Shown piece by piece: positions 43,645 through 51,813 of a stretch of 64,000 nt of DNA. The position numbers and the translations under genes were made by a program. This stretch comes from Pseudosulfitobacter sp. DSM 107133 (GTDB lineage: Bacteria > Pseudomonadota > Alphaproteobacteria > Rhodobacterales > Rhodobacteraceae): positions 1 through 64,000 of the forward strand of contig NZ_CP085160.1 in the NCBI RefSeq assembly GCF_022788695.1, given 5' to 3'. Positions within the stretch are counted from its first letter, which is position 1. Each line of letters begins with the position of its first letter. The notes beneath the pieces were generated by a model. It made no database searches, was not told the origin of the DNA, and worked only from the letters and a program-made list of their open reading frames with translations.

Positions 43645-44168
43645 ACATGCCCGAGGAGATCAGGCGCTCCATCAAGGAGGCGCTATGGGGGAAGCTGGAC
43701 GATTTGAGCTGGCTCACCATGTCAGACGCGGACCACTCGAACTTTTACGAACAGTGGACACGCGCGCCCGAGATCGGTGACAAGCTCGGGCATTTCATGG
43801 ACCCGCGTGCGGTGCGGGTCTATATCAAAGATACTCTGGTCAAGGATTATGCGCGCGAACGGCTGCTTGAGAGCGCCGATCAGGTTCTTCGTGCGCTCAA
43901 CATCTCACCGGAACACACGATCGTCCGGAAATACATCAAACCCCACGGGCTGCTCTTGAGCGACGGAAGGGTGGTCTGCTGGGGGAACAGTCGGGATTGG
44001 AAACATCTGCTGATGGCGGCTTTCGAACGGCAACGGGCGTCGTCCCGTGCGAAAGCCTGCTCGGTCGTGGTGATAGAGAATGGCAAAACGTTTGATCTCG
44101 ATATGCGAGAGCTGGTTCGGGACGCCGCCGCTCGCCTAGGTGTCGACCCGATTGTTTGGTGGGAATGA
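43641..44168 (+). CDS. Unrecognised 175-aa protein of the defence operon
   Basis: It begins MNMPEEIRRSIKEALWGKLD and has a helical N-terminal half (WTRAPEIGDKLGHFMDPRAV) and a C-terminal half with KPHGLLLSDGRVVCWGNSRD. I do not know the family and see no catalytic motif. Its position between the helicase and the PIN-like gene, with a 4-base overlap upstream and a 3-base gap downstream, makes it an obligate operon member. It may be a specificity or adaptor subunit. Confidence 0.75.
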   Translation: MNMPEEIRRSIKEALWGKLDDLSWLTMSDADHSNFYEQWTRAPEIGDKLGHFMDPRAVRVYIKDTLVKDYARERLLESADQVLRALNISPEHTIVRKYIKPHGLLLSDGRVVCWGNSRDWKHLLMAAFERQRASSRAKACSVVVIENGKTFDLDMRELVRDAAARLGVDPIVWWE

Positions 44169-44171
44169 GGG

Positions 44172-45251
44172 ATGCGAAAAGCGCTTGAGGGATGGTATCC
44201 AAAGACGGCCGAGGAACTTGCCGAGATTTGGAAGAACGCGCTCTTCGTCCCGGACGCGAACATCTTACTGCACTGCGTGCGACACCCGAAAGCGGTGCGT
44301 GAGGAGCTGCTTCGCCTCTTCGGCGTCTTACGACCGTCCCTCTGGGTGCCTTATCAGGTCGGACTCGAGTTCCATAGAAACCGGCTCGACGTGGAGCGCT
44401 CGGGCTTAGACGCATACGATCAGATCTTACGGGATCATGAAAAGACGATCCGACAGGCCCGAGAACAACTGCGACAGTTGAGAGCCCACCCCACGATCGA
44501 CATCGAACGCGAGGTTTCAGCGCTCGACGTCCATCTGACGGACTTCAAAAATAGGATCGAATCCGCGCGAAACGCACACCCTGACGCGGAGATTGGGACT
44601 GTGGTCAATCGCTTGACTGAGCTCTTGGAGGATCGTGTCAGTGAGCGGTGGCCAGAAGCGGAACTTGGGAAGATCAAGAAAGAGGGCGAAACACGATATG
44701 CGACCAAGGTGCCGCCCGGTTACCTAGACGCCAAGAAGGATGGCGACGAGTACCGCAAGTACGGCGACCTGATCATCTGGAAGGACATGATCGAGAAGGC
44801 GAAAACAGAGAAACGGCCAGTCATTTTCATATCGGATGATGTCAAGGAAGACTGGTGGTGGATCCATAAGGGCAAGAAGCTTGGTCCGCGGCCCGAACTC
44901 GTAGAAGAATTTATGCGCGAAAGCGATCAGGACTTTCACATCTACGAGTTTGGTAACTTCATACGGATCGCCGCGGAACATCATCCCGAAATTCAGAAAG
45001 ATCTGGATGCGGTGGAACAAAGTCTGAGGCAAGATAGTGAAGCCAAGGAGCGTCTGTCGAAGAGCGAATCTGAACGAAATCGCGTGGAGCAGTTGGCCAC
45101 TTTGGAGGACGAGCGCGACGATCTAATCGCATTGTTATCCGGTGCTCCAGATCACCGCGCATCGCGTGGTCCGATGTCTGACCGCGCGTCAGTTAGACTG
45201 CGCCTCAAGGAGATAGACGAGCAAATTGGACAGCTGAATGAGGACGATTAG
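44172..45251 (+). CDS. PIN-like nuclease domain protein (PIN_8/DUF4935 type), 359 aa
   Basis: Acidic residues typical of PIN nucleases appear in ALFVPDANILLHCVRHP (Asp, about residue 27), VGLEFHRNRLDV (Glu) and PVIFISDDVKEDWWW (Asp-Asp, about 220). The run GPRPELVEEFM after DWWW is characteristic of the PIN_8 family. A long coiled coil (about 80-130) and a charged helical tail (about 275-355) flank it. An RNA- or DNA-cleaving effector is likely. It overlaps the HNH gene by 14 bases. Confidence 0.82.
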   Translation: MRKALEGWYPKTAEELAEIWKNALFVPDANILLHCVRHPKAVREELLRLFGVLRPSLWVPYQVGLEFHRNRLDVERSGLDAYDQILRDHEKTIRQAREQLRQLRAHPTIDIEREVSALDVHLTDFKNRIESARNAHPDAEIGTVVNRLTELLEDRVSERWPEAELGKIKKEGETRYATKVPPGYLDAKKDGDEYRKYGDLIIWKDMIEKAKTEKRPVIFISDDVKEDWWWIHKGKKLGPRPELVEEFMRESDQDFHIYEFGNFIRIAAEHHPEIQKDLDAVEQSLRQDSEAKERLSKSESERNRVEQLATLEDERDDLIALLSGAPDHRASRGPMSDRASVRLRLKEIDEQIGQLNEDD

Positions 45252-45948
45252 GGACTTTACGGACGCACGGTACAGAGGATTCTGCTTGCACTGCGGAGCC
45301 TCGTTGAGCGAGACGACGAGTACGCGTGATCACGTTCCCTCGAAAGTGCTCTTGGATCGTCCGCTACCGGTCAATGTTCACGTCGTGGAGATTTGCGGGG
45401 AATGCAACAATGGATTTTCAACTAACGAGGAATACTTCGCGGCCTTTCTCGGCGCCACCATGTCTGGAAGCGTCGAACCCGTTCCTGAAATGTTTGAGAG
45501 CGCTCGCCGCGCACTTTTTGGAAATTCGAAACTGGCGGCCGAGATCAGTCGCTCCGCGGAAGCCTACGTGGATGAAGATGGGGCCCAGCGGCTCATTTGG
45601 CGTCCCGAACTTGAACGGATCGAAAAGGTCGTTGTGAAAAACGCTCGCGGTCACGCCCACTACGAACTGGGACAGCCTTGCTTCGGTCAGCCTGAACACG
45701 TTCTTCTTCAGCCGCTAATCACGGCACCTGAGGAATGGATCACGGAATTTCTGCTCGTCGATCATGGCAGTGCCTGGCCGGAAGTCGGCAGTCGATTGCT
45801 TCAGCGGCTTTACTCCGGAGAAGACATGGCGGCCGGGTGGATCATTGTGCAACCTGGTGTCTATGTTTTTACAGTTTTTGAGAACGATGGCATCGTCGTG
45901 CGCAGCATAATTAGGGAGTATCTCTTGACCGAGGTTCGATGGTCGTGA
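45238..45948 (+). CDS. HNH-like endonuclease domain protein (236 aa)
   Basis: The N-terminal 65 residues carry two Cys pairs (CLHCGASL and CGECNNGFS) around STRDHVPSKVLL, the pattern of a treble-clef HNH fold with the catalytic His in DHVPSK. The remaining 170 residues are unrecognised. ATG at 45238 lies within the PIN-like gene. It is the last gene of the operon. No terminator hairpin is obvious after it. Confidence 0.75.
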   Translation: MRTIRDFTDARYRGFCLHCGASLSETTSTRDHVPSKVLLDRPLPVNVHVVEICGECNNGFSTNEEYFAAFLGATMSGSVEPVPEMFESARRALFGNSKLAAEISRSAEAYVDEDGAQRLIWRPELERIEKVVVKNARGHAHYELGQPCFGQPEHVLLQPLITAPEEWITEFLLVDHGSAWPEVGSRLLQRLYSGEDMAAGWIIVQPGVYVFTVFENDGIVVRSIIREYLLTEVRWS

Positions 45949-46074
45949 CGCTCCGGATGTAACATTAATTTACATAAAAAGAATTATGCGTTTTGTTTGT
46001 GGATGCAGGCGCGCGCTATCCTCAACTGCGACTCTTGTTAGAAAACAGTAGTTTATCTAACGAGAGGAAACGGT
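45949..46074. other. AT-rich gap before the IS30 remnant
   Basis: 126 bases, markedly AT-rich. GTTAGA (46037-46042) and TCTAAC (46056-46061) form an inverted repeat just before the ribosome site GAGAGGAAACGGT of the IS30 fragment and may be part of the lost element's left end. Confidence 0.45.
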
Positions 46075-46225
46075 ATGGGAGCCGTTTACAAGCAACTGAG
46101 TATCACAGAACGACGCAAGATAGAACGCTGGAGACACGCAAAGGTCCCTGTCGATGAGATGGCGCGCGTTTTGAAGCGCTGCAGATCAACGATATTCCGC
46201 GAACTGAAGCGCAATCATTTCGCGG
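46075..46225 (+). pseudogene. IS30-family transposase, 5' fragment only
   Basis: MGAVYKQLSITERRKIERWR and DEMARVLKRCRSTIFRELKR match the N-terminal HTH of IS30-type transposases. Similarity stops near RNHFAD (about 46225), where the sequence joins a reverse-strand Fic fragment. The frame continues to 46377 only by chance. The DDE domain is absent. Confidence 0.75.
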
Positions 46226-46467
46226 ATCCGAACTGCCGCCGCAACGAGGACTGGACGCTGGACCGGTCCAGAACCTCGCCCTCGATGGCGCTTGTCCGCA
46301 TCACTCAGAAGCTCGATGCGCAGCCGGTCGCGCTCCTCGCCTGTCGCATGGCGGACCGCACCAAGGATTTCGCCTGAGGACAGCAGAAAGCGCCGTTCGA
46401 GTGCCTCGATCGCAGCGCGGTCATAGCGGAAGTTCGGCCAGTCGGGTTGTGTCCAGTTCCAGCGCAT
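46219..46467 (-). pseudogene. Fic-family protein, 5' fragment with frameshift
   Basis: The start MRWNWTQPDWPNFRY, then ALERRFLLSSGEILGAVRH, is the N-terminal DUF4172 domain of Fic proteins. After ELLSD the frame breaks, but IEGEVLDRSSVQSSLRRQFG continues in another frame (about 46285-46222), consistent with a deletion of about 8 bases. The AMP-transferase core (HPFxxGNGR) is missing because the gene is cut at the IS30 junction. An inverted repeat TATAGAA..TTCTATA lies just upstream of the ATG. Confidence 0.75.
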
Positions 46468-46615
46468 GAGCTATAGAATCCCTTTCTATAACTCACTATA
46501 TGGCAAACAGATGATTTATGGAAGCGGGTTCTATGCACCACCAGCGAGTCCAAAGGTTGGATCCATCTCCATGTAACGGCCCGGATTAGCCGTACTGTAT
46601 CTGATCAGACAGAGG

Positions 46616-46786
46616 TCAGGCGGCGTCGCTTATTGGTTCGTAGCGAACCTCGGCCAAAGCATCGTCCAGCCACGCGGGCTGCAGATCGCCATTGTTCCAT
46701 TGGTAGAGGAAACCCACCAGATTGTCGGTCTTCTTGCAGAGGATGCGCATGATCGGTTCGCCGGTGAGGCGGGGTTTTGGGGTCAT
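46616..46786 (-). CDS. Small conserved-looking protein (56 aa), unknown
   Basis: An ATG at 46786 is preceded by a strong ribosome site (AAGGAGCGCATC) and encodes MTPKPRLTGEPIMRILCKKT followed by a Trp/Tyr-rich part (YQWNNGDLQPAWLDD). I do not recognise it. It lies between the Fic remnant and the virC2-like gene. Confidence 0.55.
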   Translation of the reverse strand: MTPKPRLTGEPIMRILCKKTDNLVGFLYQWNNGDLQPAWLDDALAEVRYEPISDAA

Positions 46787-46934
46787 GATGCGCTCCTTTT
46801 CACCAGACCAGTCACTGGAGATGTGAGAGGCTATTTAATCCTTTCGAGCACTGCTAATGCGCAGGAAAAACAACCTCAAGGGGAAATTGATAAAAGCCGA
46901 CAAAAATAGTCTGAAATGGAAGTTATCTTTATAG

Positions 46935-47591
46935 TCAAGCTATTGGCTCGTCTGGTGCCTCTTGCGGCTCTGCAATACGTTGGGCGATCTCGTCCAACAG
47001 GACATCGATTTCGGCCCAGACAAACGGTTCCAGCTGCCCGCGGATCAAGGCCCACTTGCTGAGCACATCGAGGGGGTCATGCGCGCGCAGGAGGGCTCTC
47101 AGCGCATTGGCATCGACAGCCAGGGATGTCCGCGCACGCCATTCGGTGATCCGCGTTCTCTGCTCATCGGATGGTGGGACGAACTCTGGCCCCAGCTGCC
47201 AGGTCTTCACGGCACGGCGCAGAGCGGCCCGGATGACATGGGCGGGGTCGACGCCGCAGTCGATGAGGGCTTCTTCCTGCCGTTCTAGCGCGTTCACCCG
47301 GATATCGATCTTGCGGGTGGCCGGAATGCGTCGGACCCTGGGCGGCGATGCCGTGGGCGCCGCAACGGCGTCTGCCGCAGCCTCCAGGCCTGATTGCTGC
47401 GAAGGCACGGAAAGCCTGCTTGGCACCGGCGCTTGGCCTTCATCCGCCACGTCTGCCGTCATGCTCATCGGCATCAGGACGGTGTCTTCCGGATCCGCCC
47501 CTTCCCTTCCCGGGTCTTTCTCCCCCTCCGGCCGAAGGGACGCGGCATAGGCTGGGTCGGGCCGGGTGATGGTTGGAATCTTCTTTCTCAA
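46935..47591 (-). CDS. VirC2-like conjugal transfer protein (218 aa)
   Basis: The C-terminal half (RRIPATRKIDIRVNALERQ, VIRAALRRAVKTWQLGPEFV) resembles the ribbon-helix-helix VirC2 family that helps the relaxosome act at oriT. The N-terminal half is a low-complexity Pro/Ala/Ser linker. A TTG start at 47591 (product RKKIPTITRPDP after the initiator) was chosen. It follows the virC1-like stop by 10 bases with GAGG in between. The longer frame overlaps the upstream gene. Confidence 0.75.
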   Translation of the reverse strand: MRKKIPTITRPDPAYAASLRPEGEKDPGREGADPEDTVLMPMSMTADVADEGQAPVPSRLSVPSQQSGLEAAADAVAAPTASPPRVRRIPATRKIDIRVNALERQEEALIDCGVDPAHVIRAALRRAVKTWQLGPEFVPPSDEQRTRITEWRARTSLAVDANALRALLRAHDPLDVLSKWALIRGQLEPFVWAEIDVLLDEIAQRIAEPQEAPDEPIA

Positions 47592-47601
47592 CGCCCTGTC
47601 C

Positions 47602-48321
47602 TCACGCGGCCAGGACGTTGTTGAGGATGTCGGTGGCCTCCTCAAGGGCCTCGACAACATGACGGACATGCGGGCGCATGAGGGGGTTTGGATCGGCCTG
47701 CTTCTGCAGCGCGATGGCGTGGAGCAGGCCTTTCTCGTCCATCTCCTTGTAGACGTTCCGGCGCATCATCACCGTCTCAACCACGGGAAACCGAGCGATC
47801 GCCACTTCGATCAAGGCGGCATCCGCGCGCGTGGCTTTCGGGTCAACCATGTTCAGAACGACATGGTGGCGCGGCAAGCTCGCCGGGTCATCGACGCGCG
47901 CGCGCAACCGTTCGAACCAGTCGGCGGTCTGCGCACCGACATCGAGATCTGAGGTCGAGAGCATGACCGGCGTCACAATGTGATCGGCGAGAACCGCGAT
48001 CCCGTCCGACCATTCCGCGCCGACGCCTGCCGTGTCGATAAAGACGAAATCCGCCGAGTCCGCATCATAGACCTGCTCGATCTTGCGATCGACGGCCCCC
48101 ACACTCTCGACCGAGATTGATCGCAGCAGAGGCGATCCCAGACCCGCCGCTTCGGCTCGTTCGTGCCAGGCGCCAAGCACTCCGGTGCTATCAGTGTCGA
48201 TCAGCAAAACCCGACGCCCGGCAGCCACGGCAGCGCTGATCAGGGCACGCGAGAGCGTGGTTTTGCCGCTCCCCCCTTTCCGGGCCATCGCGGCGATGAC
48301 CACGAGATTGTCGTTGGGCAT
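47602..48321 (-). CDS. VirC1-like ParA-family ATPase
   Basis: This 239-aa MinD/ParA ATPase has a deviant Walker A RKGGSGKTTLSRAL (about residues 14-27), LLIDTDSTG and FVFIDTAGVG. Paired with a VirC2-like protein and divergent from mobC/relaxase, it fits VirC1, which brings relaxosome complexes to the coupling protein at the cell pole. It differs from RepA in lacking an N-terminal HTH. Confidence 0.82.
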   Translation of the reverse strand: MPNDNLVVIAAMARKGGSGKTTLSRALISAAVAAGRRVLLIDTDSTGVLGAWHERAEAAGLGSPLLRSISVESVGAVDRKIEQVYDADSADFVFIDTAGVGAEWSDGIAVLADHIVTPVMLSTSDLDVGAQTADWFERLRARVDDPASLPRHHVVLNMVDPKATRADAALIEVAIARFPVVETVMMRRNVYKEMDEKGLLHAIALQKQADPNPLMRPHVRHVVEALEEATDILNNVLAA

Positions 48322-48766
48322 GGGGCGCAGACCTCCTGCAAAAATGGTGAAACGCTACAAAGATGTAATAATGTCGCTAACCTCTTGGTGCATCGGCGTC
48401 AAGCGGAAGGCGGGATGCACGATGCGGTGGGCAGGATGCATTCGCCGTTACGCGTTTTGCGGCGAGCAGAAAGCGGGGCGCAGGGGACAGACGCCGCGAT
48501 CCAAGTTGCGCGATGCTTTTGCCAAAAGACGTGCTGCATTCGGCATCCACCAAAGCACGTGAAGCGCGGAACGCGACGCGAGGCGCACGCGACGCCGTGC
48601 ATTGTGCAGGGTGCGCGATGCGGGCTGCAGTCGACACGGGACACTTGCCCGAAGACGCGCTGCAGAGCGCGAAAGACACCGTGCATTGGACGTGATGCAC
48701 GGTGCAGGGAACGCGGGACGCGTTACATTGAGCGCCTTGCGCGCTGCATTTGCCAAAGGACGTCAA

Positions 48767-48789
48767 ATCGGCCCTTGGGGCCGATTTTC
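48767..48789 (+). terminator. Hairpin with T-rich tail in the candidate oriT
   Basis: ATCGGCCC (48767-48774) and GGGCCGAT (48778-48785) pair perfectly around TTG and are followed by TTTCT. It may be an intrinsic terminator or an oriT stem. Confidence 0.5.
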
Positions 48790-48797
48790 TACATTGA

Positions 48798-48850
48798 GTA
48801 CAAGCCCTTAATGCCTTCTCCGCTTGTGCTGGGAGAAGGCGGGCTTGTAC
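48798..48850. repeat. Compound inverted repeat before mobC
   Basis: The outer arms GTACAAGCCC (48798-48807) and GGGCTTGTAC (48841-48850) and the inner arms GCCTTCTCC (48813-48821) and GGAGAAGGC (48832-48840) are all perfect. They give a 19-bp stem with one 5-nt bulge. It lies 35 bases before the mobC start. Confidence 0.7.
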
Positions 48851-48884
48851 GAAGGTGGCAAGAAATAGGAACGTTAACTTCAAA

Positions 48885-49469
48885 ATGTCACGCGGCCGAA
48901 GACTGACCGAAACAGACCGTCTGAGCATCGCCAAAGAGCGTACGCAGGGCGTCGCCGCTGCTGATCTGGCCCAGCGGTATGGGGTCAGCCTGAAGACGAT
49001 CTACAATGCCGTGAACCACGCTCTGGACCGGCAAAACGCGAATGGCAGCCGGCCGATCGTCATTGGTTTGCGGGTCAGCCGACGCGAGTTGGCCGCGTTT
49101 GATGCAGCACTTGCCCGTCATGGCATCACCAATCGCACAGATGCCTTGCGCCATTTGGTGTTGGCTGCTGATGAAATCCTGGAGCCCGATCATGCGTTGA
49201 CTGAGGCCCTATCTGCTCGTGCGGCCGACATCAGCCGTATCGGCAACAACATCAATCAGGTGGCACGGCGGCTGAACGAAGCCAGGCTAAAGGGCCAGCC
49301 TTTGTCCTACACTGCTGAAAGCCACGGGCATATTCGCGAATTCGCAGGGCTGATCCTCGATCTGACTGATCGCTTGCAGGCGCTTCTCTTGAAGCGCCGT
49401 GCCGATCTGGCGCTCAAGGTCACAAAGGCATGGGCCCCGCTCGTCCCGGATCGGCTAAAGCGTGGGTAA
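48885..49469 (+). CDS. MobC/VirD1-like relaxosome accessory protein (194 aa)
   Basis: An N-terminal HTH (RLSIAKERTQGVAAADLAQR, SLKTIYNAV) is followed by a ribbon-helix-helix-like region. The MobC signature ADISRIGNNINQVARRLNEA comes next and identifies the family. It would open DNA at oriT for the relaxase. ATG at 48885 was chosen over a GTG at 48855. It overlaps the relaxase start by 8 bases. Confidence 0.85.
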   Translation: MSRGRRLTETDRLSIAKERTQGVAAADLAQRYGVSLKTIYNAVNHALDRQNANGSRPIVIGLRVSRRELAAFDAALARHGITNRTDALRHLVLAADEILEPDHALTEALSARAADISRIGNNINQVARRLNEARLKGQPLSYTAESHGHIREFAGLILDLTDRLQALLLKRRADLALKVTKAWAPLVPDRLKRG

Positions 49470-51813
49470 GCGCCTTGCCCACGGTGTCGGGCCTGCCCTC
49501 TTCGATCGCGACTGGAGCCGGGTCTCCGGCAGCTGGCAGGGACTCGCCAGGAACGCGCAGATGGTGCGCGCGGCGCGGGGTTATTCGCCGGCCATCTTCA
49601 AGCCGATTTCCAAAGGCGGGTGCCACACCGGGGCACAGTTGAAGGCTCAGCTCACCTACCTCACCACCAAGTCGAGCCACATCCTCGACAGCCGTGGCAC
49701 ACATGATGGCAAGAAGACCCTGTCCGAGGCCGAGATCGACCGGGTCGTGCGCCGATTTGAAAACCAGTGGGGCGAGCGGCACAGCCCGAAGCTCGGCCAT
49801 ACCTCGCATCTGCTGATGGCCTTTCCCGTCGGCACCAGCGGTGAGGAGGTGCGCGCGATCACGGAATCCGTCTGTGAAAAGTTCTTTCAAGGTGAGGGGT
49901 CGCAATTCGACTATATTGCTGCAATACACCAAGATCGCGCGCATCCACATGCGCATATCGTTCTGAACCGCCGCAGCAAGGATGGCGAAATGTTCTTTCT
50001 CGGGAAGGATCACCACTTCAACTACGACGCCTTCCGGGTGGCGATGGTCGAGGCGGCAGGGGTCTACGGGATCCGGCTCGAGGCGACACGGCGTCTTGAC
50101 CGGGGGGTCACGACCTACCGCGCCGAGATAGACGAGGTCTACAAGGCCCGTGATGAGGGGCGGCCGCCGGTCGAGCGTCAGCGCACCGGGGCCGACCTGG
50201 TCGCCGCCCTGCAGACGGTGGCGCGCAACGCGCTGACCTATCGGGGTCTGGCGGCCGAGGCGTCCCGGTCGAACTTCGATGACGTGGCCGAGGCGCTCGA
50301 GCGGGCCAGCACCATCCTTGCCAGTGGCGGTCAGATCCAATCTGACGGAGTCATCTACATGTCCCAAATTGAGCCAGCATTCGACACGCTGATCACCGAG
50401 TTTTCTCAAAACATCCGCCAGATCGAGGCTGCGATTGACCGGGCACCCGCAGCCGAGCGGCCGGAAATCGAGCGCAAGCTTACCGATGTCCTGGCCTCGG
50501 TCGCGCATCTCAATCCGCTGGGGGACCGCTCGGCCGCGCTGCTTGATGCGCCGTCCCGCGACGGCGTCTACGCGCGGGCGAATATACGCGAGGACCAGAT
50601 GATGCGTCTCGACGACGGGGATGTGAAGGCACGGCTTACGGAGGCGCTGCAGGGCACGGGCATCGACCCCGAAGCGGTTGCCGCCCGCATGCGCGAGGGT
50701 GCAGGCAATGCAGTCCTCGAACGGCAGTGGCTGGCGCAGGATCTGCGCACCATCGCCAAGGCGGGCGACCTCGATCTGGAAAAGGGCGAAGATCGCGAGG
50801 AAGCGCTCGACAGGCTGGAAGCCGTTCATGTCCGCCTAGGCGATACCTTGACCGATGCGCGCATCCTGCGGGCGGTGGACGATGTCGATGAGGCAGAGGA
50901 CGCCGAAGTTTCGCTGGCCGAGCGTCTGACCTTGCCGGAGCGCGATTTGGCTGACGAGCGACCGGACGCCTTCACCCCGTCCGAGCGGCAGGATTTTCAG
51001 CAGTTGGTTGCCCAATTCCGACGGACAGATTTCACCTACCCGTTCTCAGACGACCCGTCCGTGCGCAGGGCCGGTGCCGTCGAAGTGGAAGAAGCCCGCG
51101 CCGCCTTCAACACCTATGCACAGAGGTCGCCCGATCACGCCGAATTGGCCTCAATGGCCTGGGACAAGATCACCGACAGCCGCAAGCCACAGGAGTTCGC
51201 CGTCGAGGAAAAGGATCGCAGGCTCCACGCGGGCGATATGGACCTGGCTTTGCGCGATCCTTCGCAACATCTTGGTCCGATCACCGAAGATGACCGCACC
51301 CTCGCGCGCTACCGCGCGGAAATGCCCGATGAAGAATTCGGGACGGCGGTGCAGGAGGAAATCAATCGACTGCGCGCCACGGGCGCCTCGCGCGCCTATA
51401 TCAGTGAGCGTAGTTTCGACATCGAGGACCAGGCGCGGCAAGACTATGCCGAGCGGCGCTTTATGGTCGAGACCGCCCCTGATGTGATGACGTTCCTCCA
51501 GCGGGCCGAGGCCGAGGATGTGAAGCCGCTCACCGAAACGGATGGGCAGCGCCTCGCCGCCCAAATCGACCGCAACCTCACACCGAACGCGGTGACCGCC
51601 CTCCGCGCCGGCCATGCAGATGTGCTGGACAAGTTCACCGAACATCCGCTGCGGCAGCTGGAGCTCGCCAAAGCCTATCTGGAAAGTAGTGAGGTGACCG
51701 CCCACGGGCCGGCGATGGAGCGGGTGCTGGATGCCTTGGCCGAGGAGCAGATCGAGGCGCAGCGCGCCCGCCATGCCGCGGCCCATGGCGAAAAGGGGAT
51801 CACCCATGGATAA
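49462..51813 (+). CDS. VirD2/MobA-type conjugative relaxase (783 aa)
   Basis: The N-terminal nuclease has the three-histidine motif AIHQDRAHPHAHIVLNRRS (about residues 157-175) and an upstream region with candidate catalytic Tyr residues. It nicks oriT and pilots the strand into the recipient. The long helical C-terminal two thirds (about 250-780) probably form the translocation and coupling part. A GTG start at 49462 lies inside the end of mobC. Its 3' end overlaps virD4 by 8 bases, so mobC-relaxase-virD4 is a coupled operon. Confidence 0.92.
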   Translation: MGKRLAHGVGPALFDRDWSRVSGSWQGLARNAQMVRAARGYSPAIFKPISKGGCHTGAQLKAQLTYLTTKSSHILDSRGTHDGKKTLSEAEIDRVVRRFENQWGERHSPKLGHTSHLLMAFPVGTSGEEVRAITESVCEKFFQGEGSQFDYIAAIHQDRAHPHAHIVLNRRSKDGEMFFLGKDHHFNYDAFRVAMVEAAGVYGIRLEATRRLDRGVTTYRAEIDEVYKARDEGRPPVERQRTGADLVAALQTVARNALTYRGLAAEASRSNFDDVAEALERASTILASGGQIQSDGVIYMSQIEPAFDTLITEFSQNIRQIEAAIDRAPAAERPEIERKLTDVLASVAHLNPLGDRSAALLDAPSRDGVYARANIREDQMMRLDDGDVKARLTEALQGTGIDPEAVAARMREGAGNAVLERQWLAQDLRTIAKAGDLDLEKGEDREEALDRLEAVHVRLGDTLTDARILRAVDDVDEAEDAEVSLAERLTLPERDLADERPDAFTPSERQDFQQLVAQFRRTDFTYPFSDDPSVRRAGAVEVEEARAAFNTYAQRSPDHAELASMAWDKITDSRKPQEFAVEEKDRRLHAGDMDLALRDPSQHLGPITEDDRTLARYRAEMPDEEFGTAVQEEINRLRATGASRAYISERSFDIEDQARQDYAERRFMVETAPDVMTFLQRAEAEDVKPLTETDGQRLAAQIDRNLTPNAVTALRAGHADVLDKFTEHPLRQLELAKAYLESSEVTAHGPAMERVLDALAEEQIEAQRARHAAAHGEKGITHG

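Larger units (their letters stand above)
48322..48884. other. Hairpin-rich intergenic region, candidate oriT
   Basis: 563 bases lie between divergent virC1-like and mobC/relaxase genes, the usual place for oriT. The composition is unusual: many short TGCA/GCGC palindromic words, and imperfect direct copies of TTTGCCAAAGGACGT (48518-48533 and 48750-48764). Two clear hairpins follow near mobC. No nic consensus was identified with certainty. Confidence 0.55.

Noticed and set aside
49420..50829. 469-codon reverse-strand open frame
   Set aside because: It is antisense to the relaxase, with no recognisable domain.
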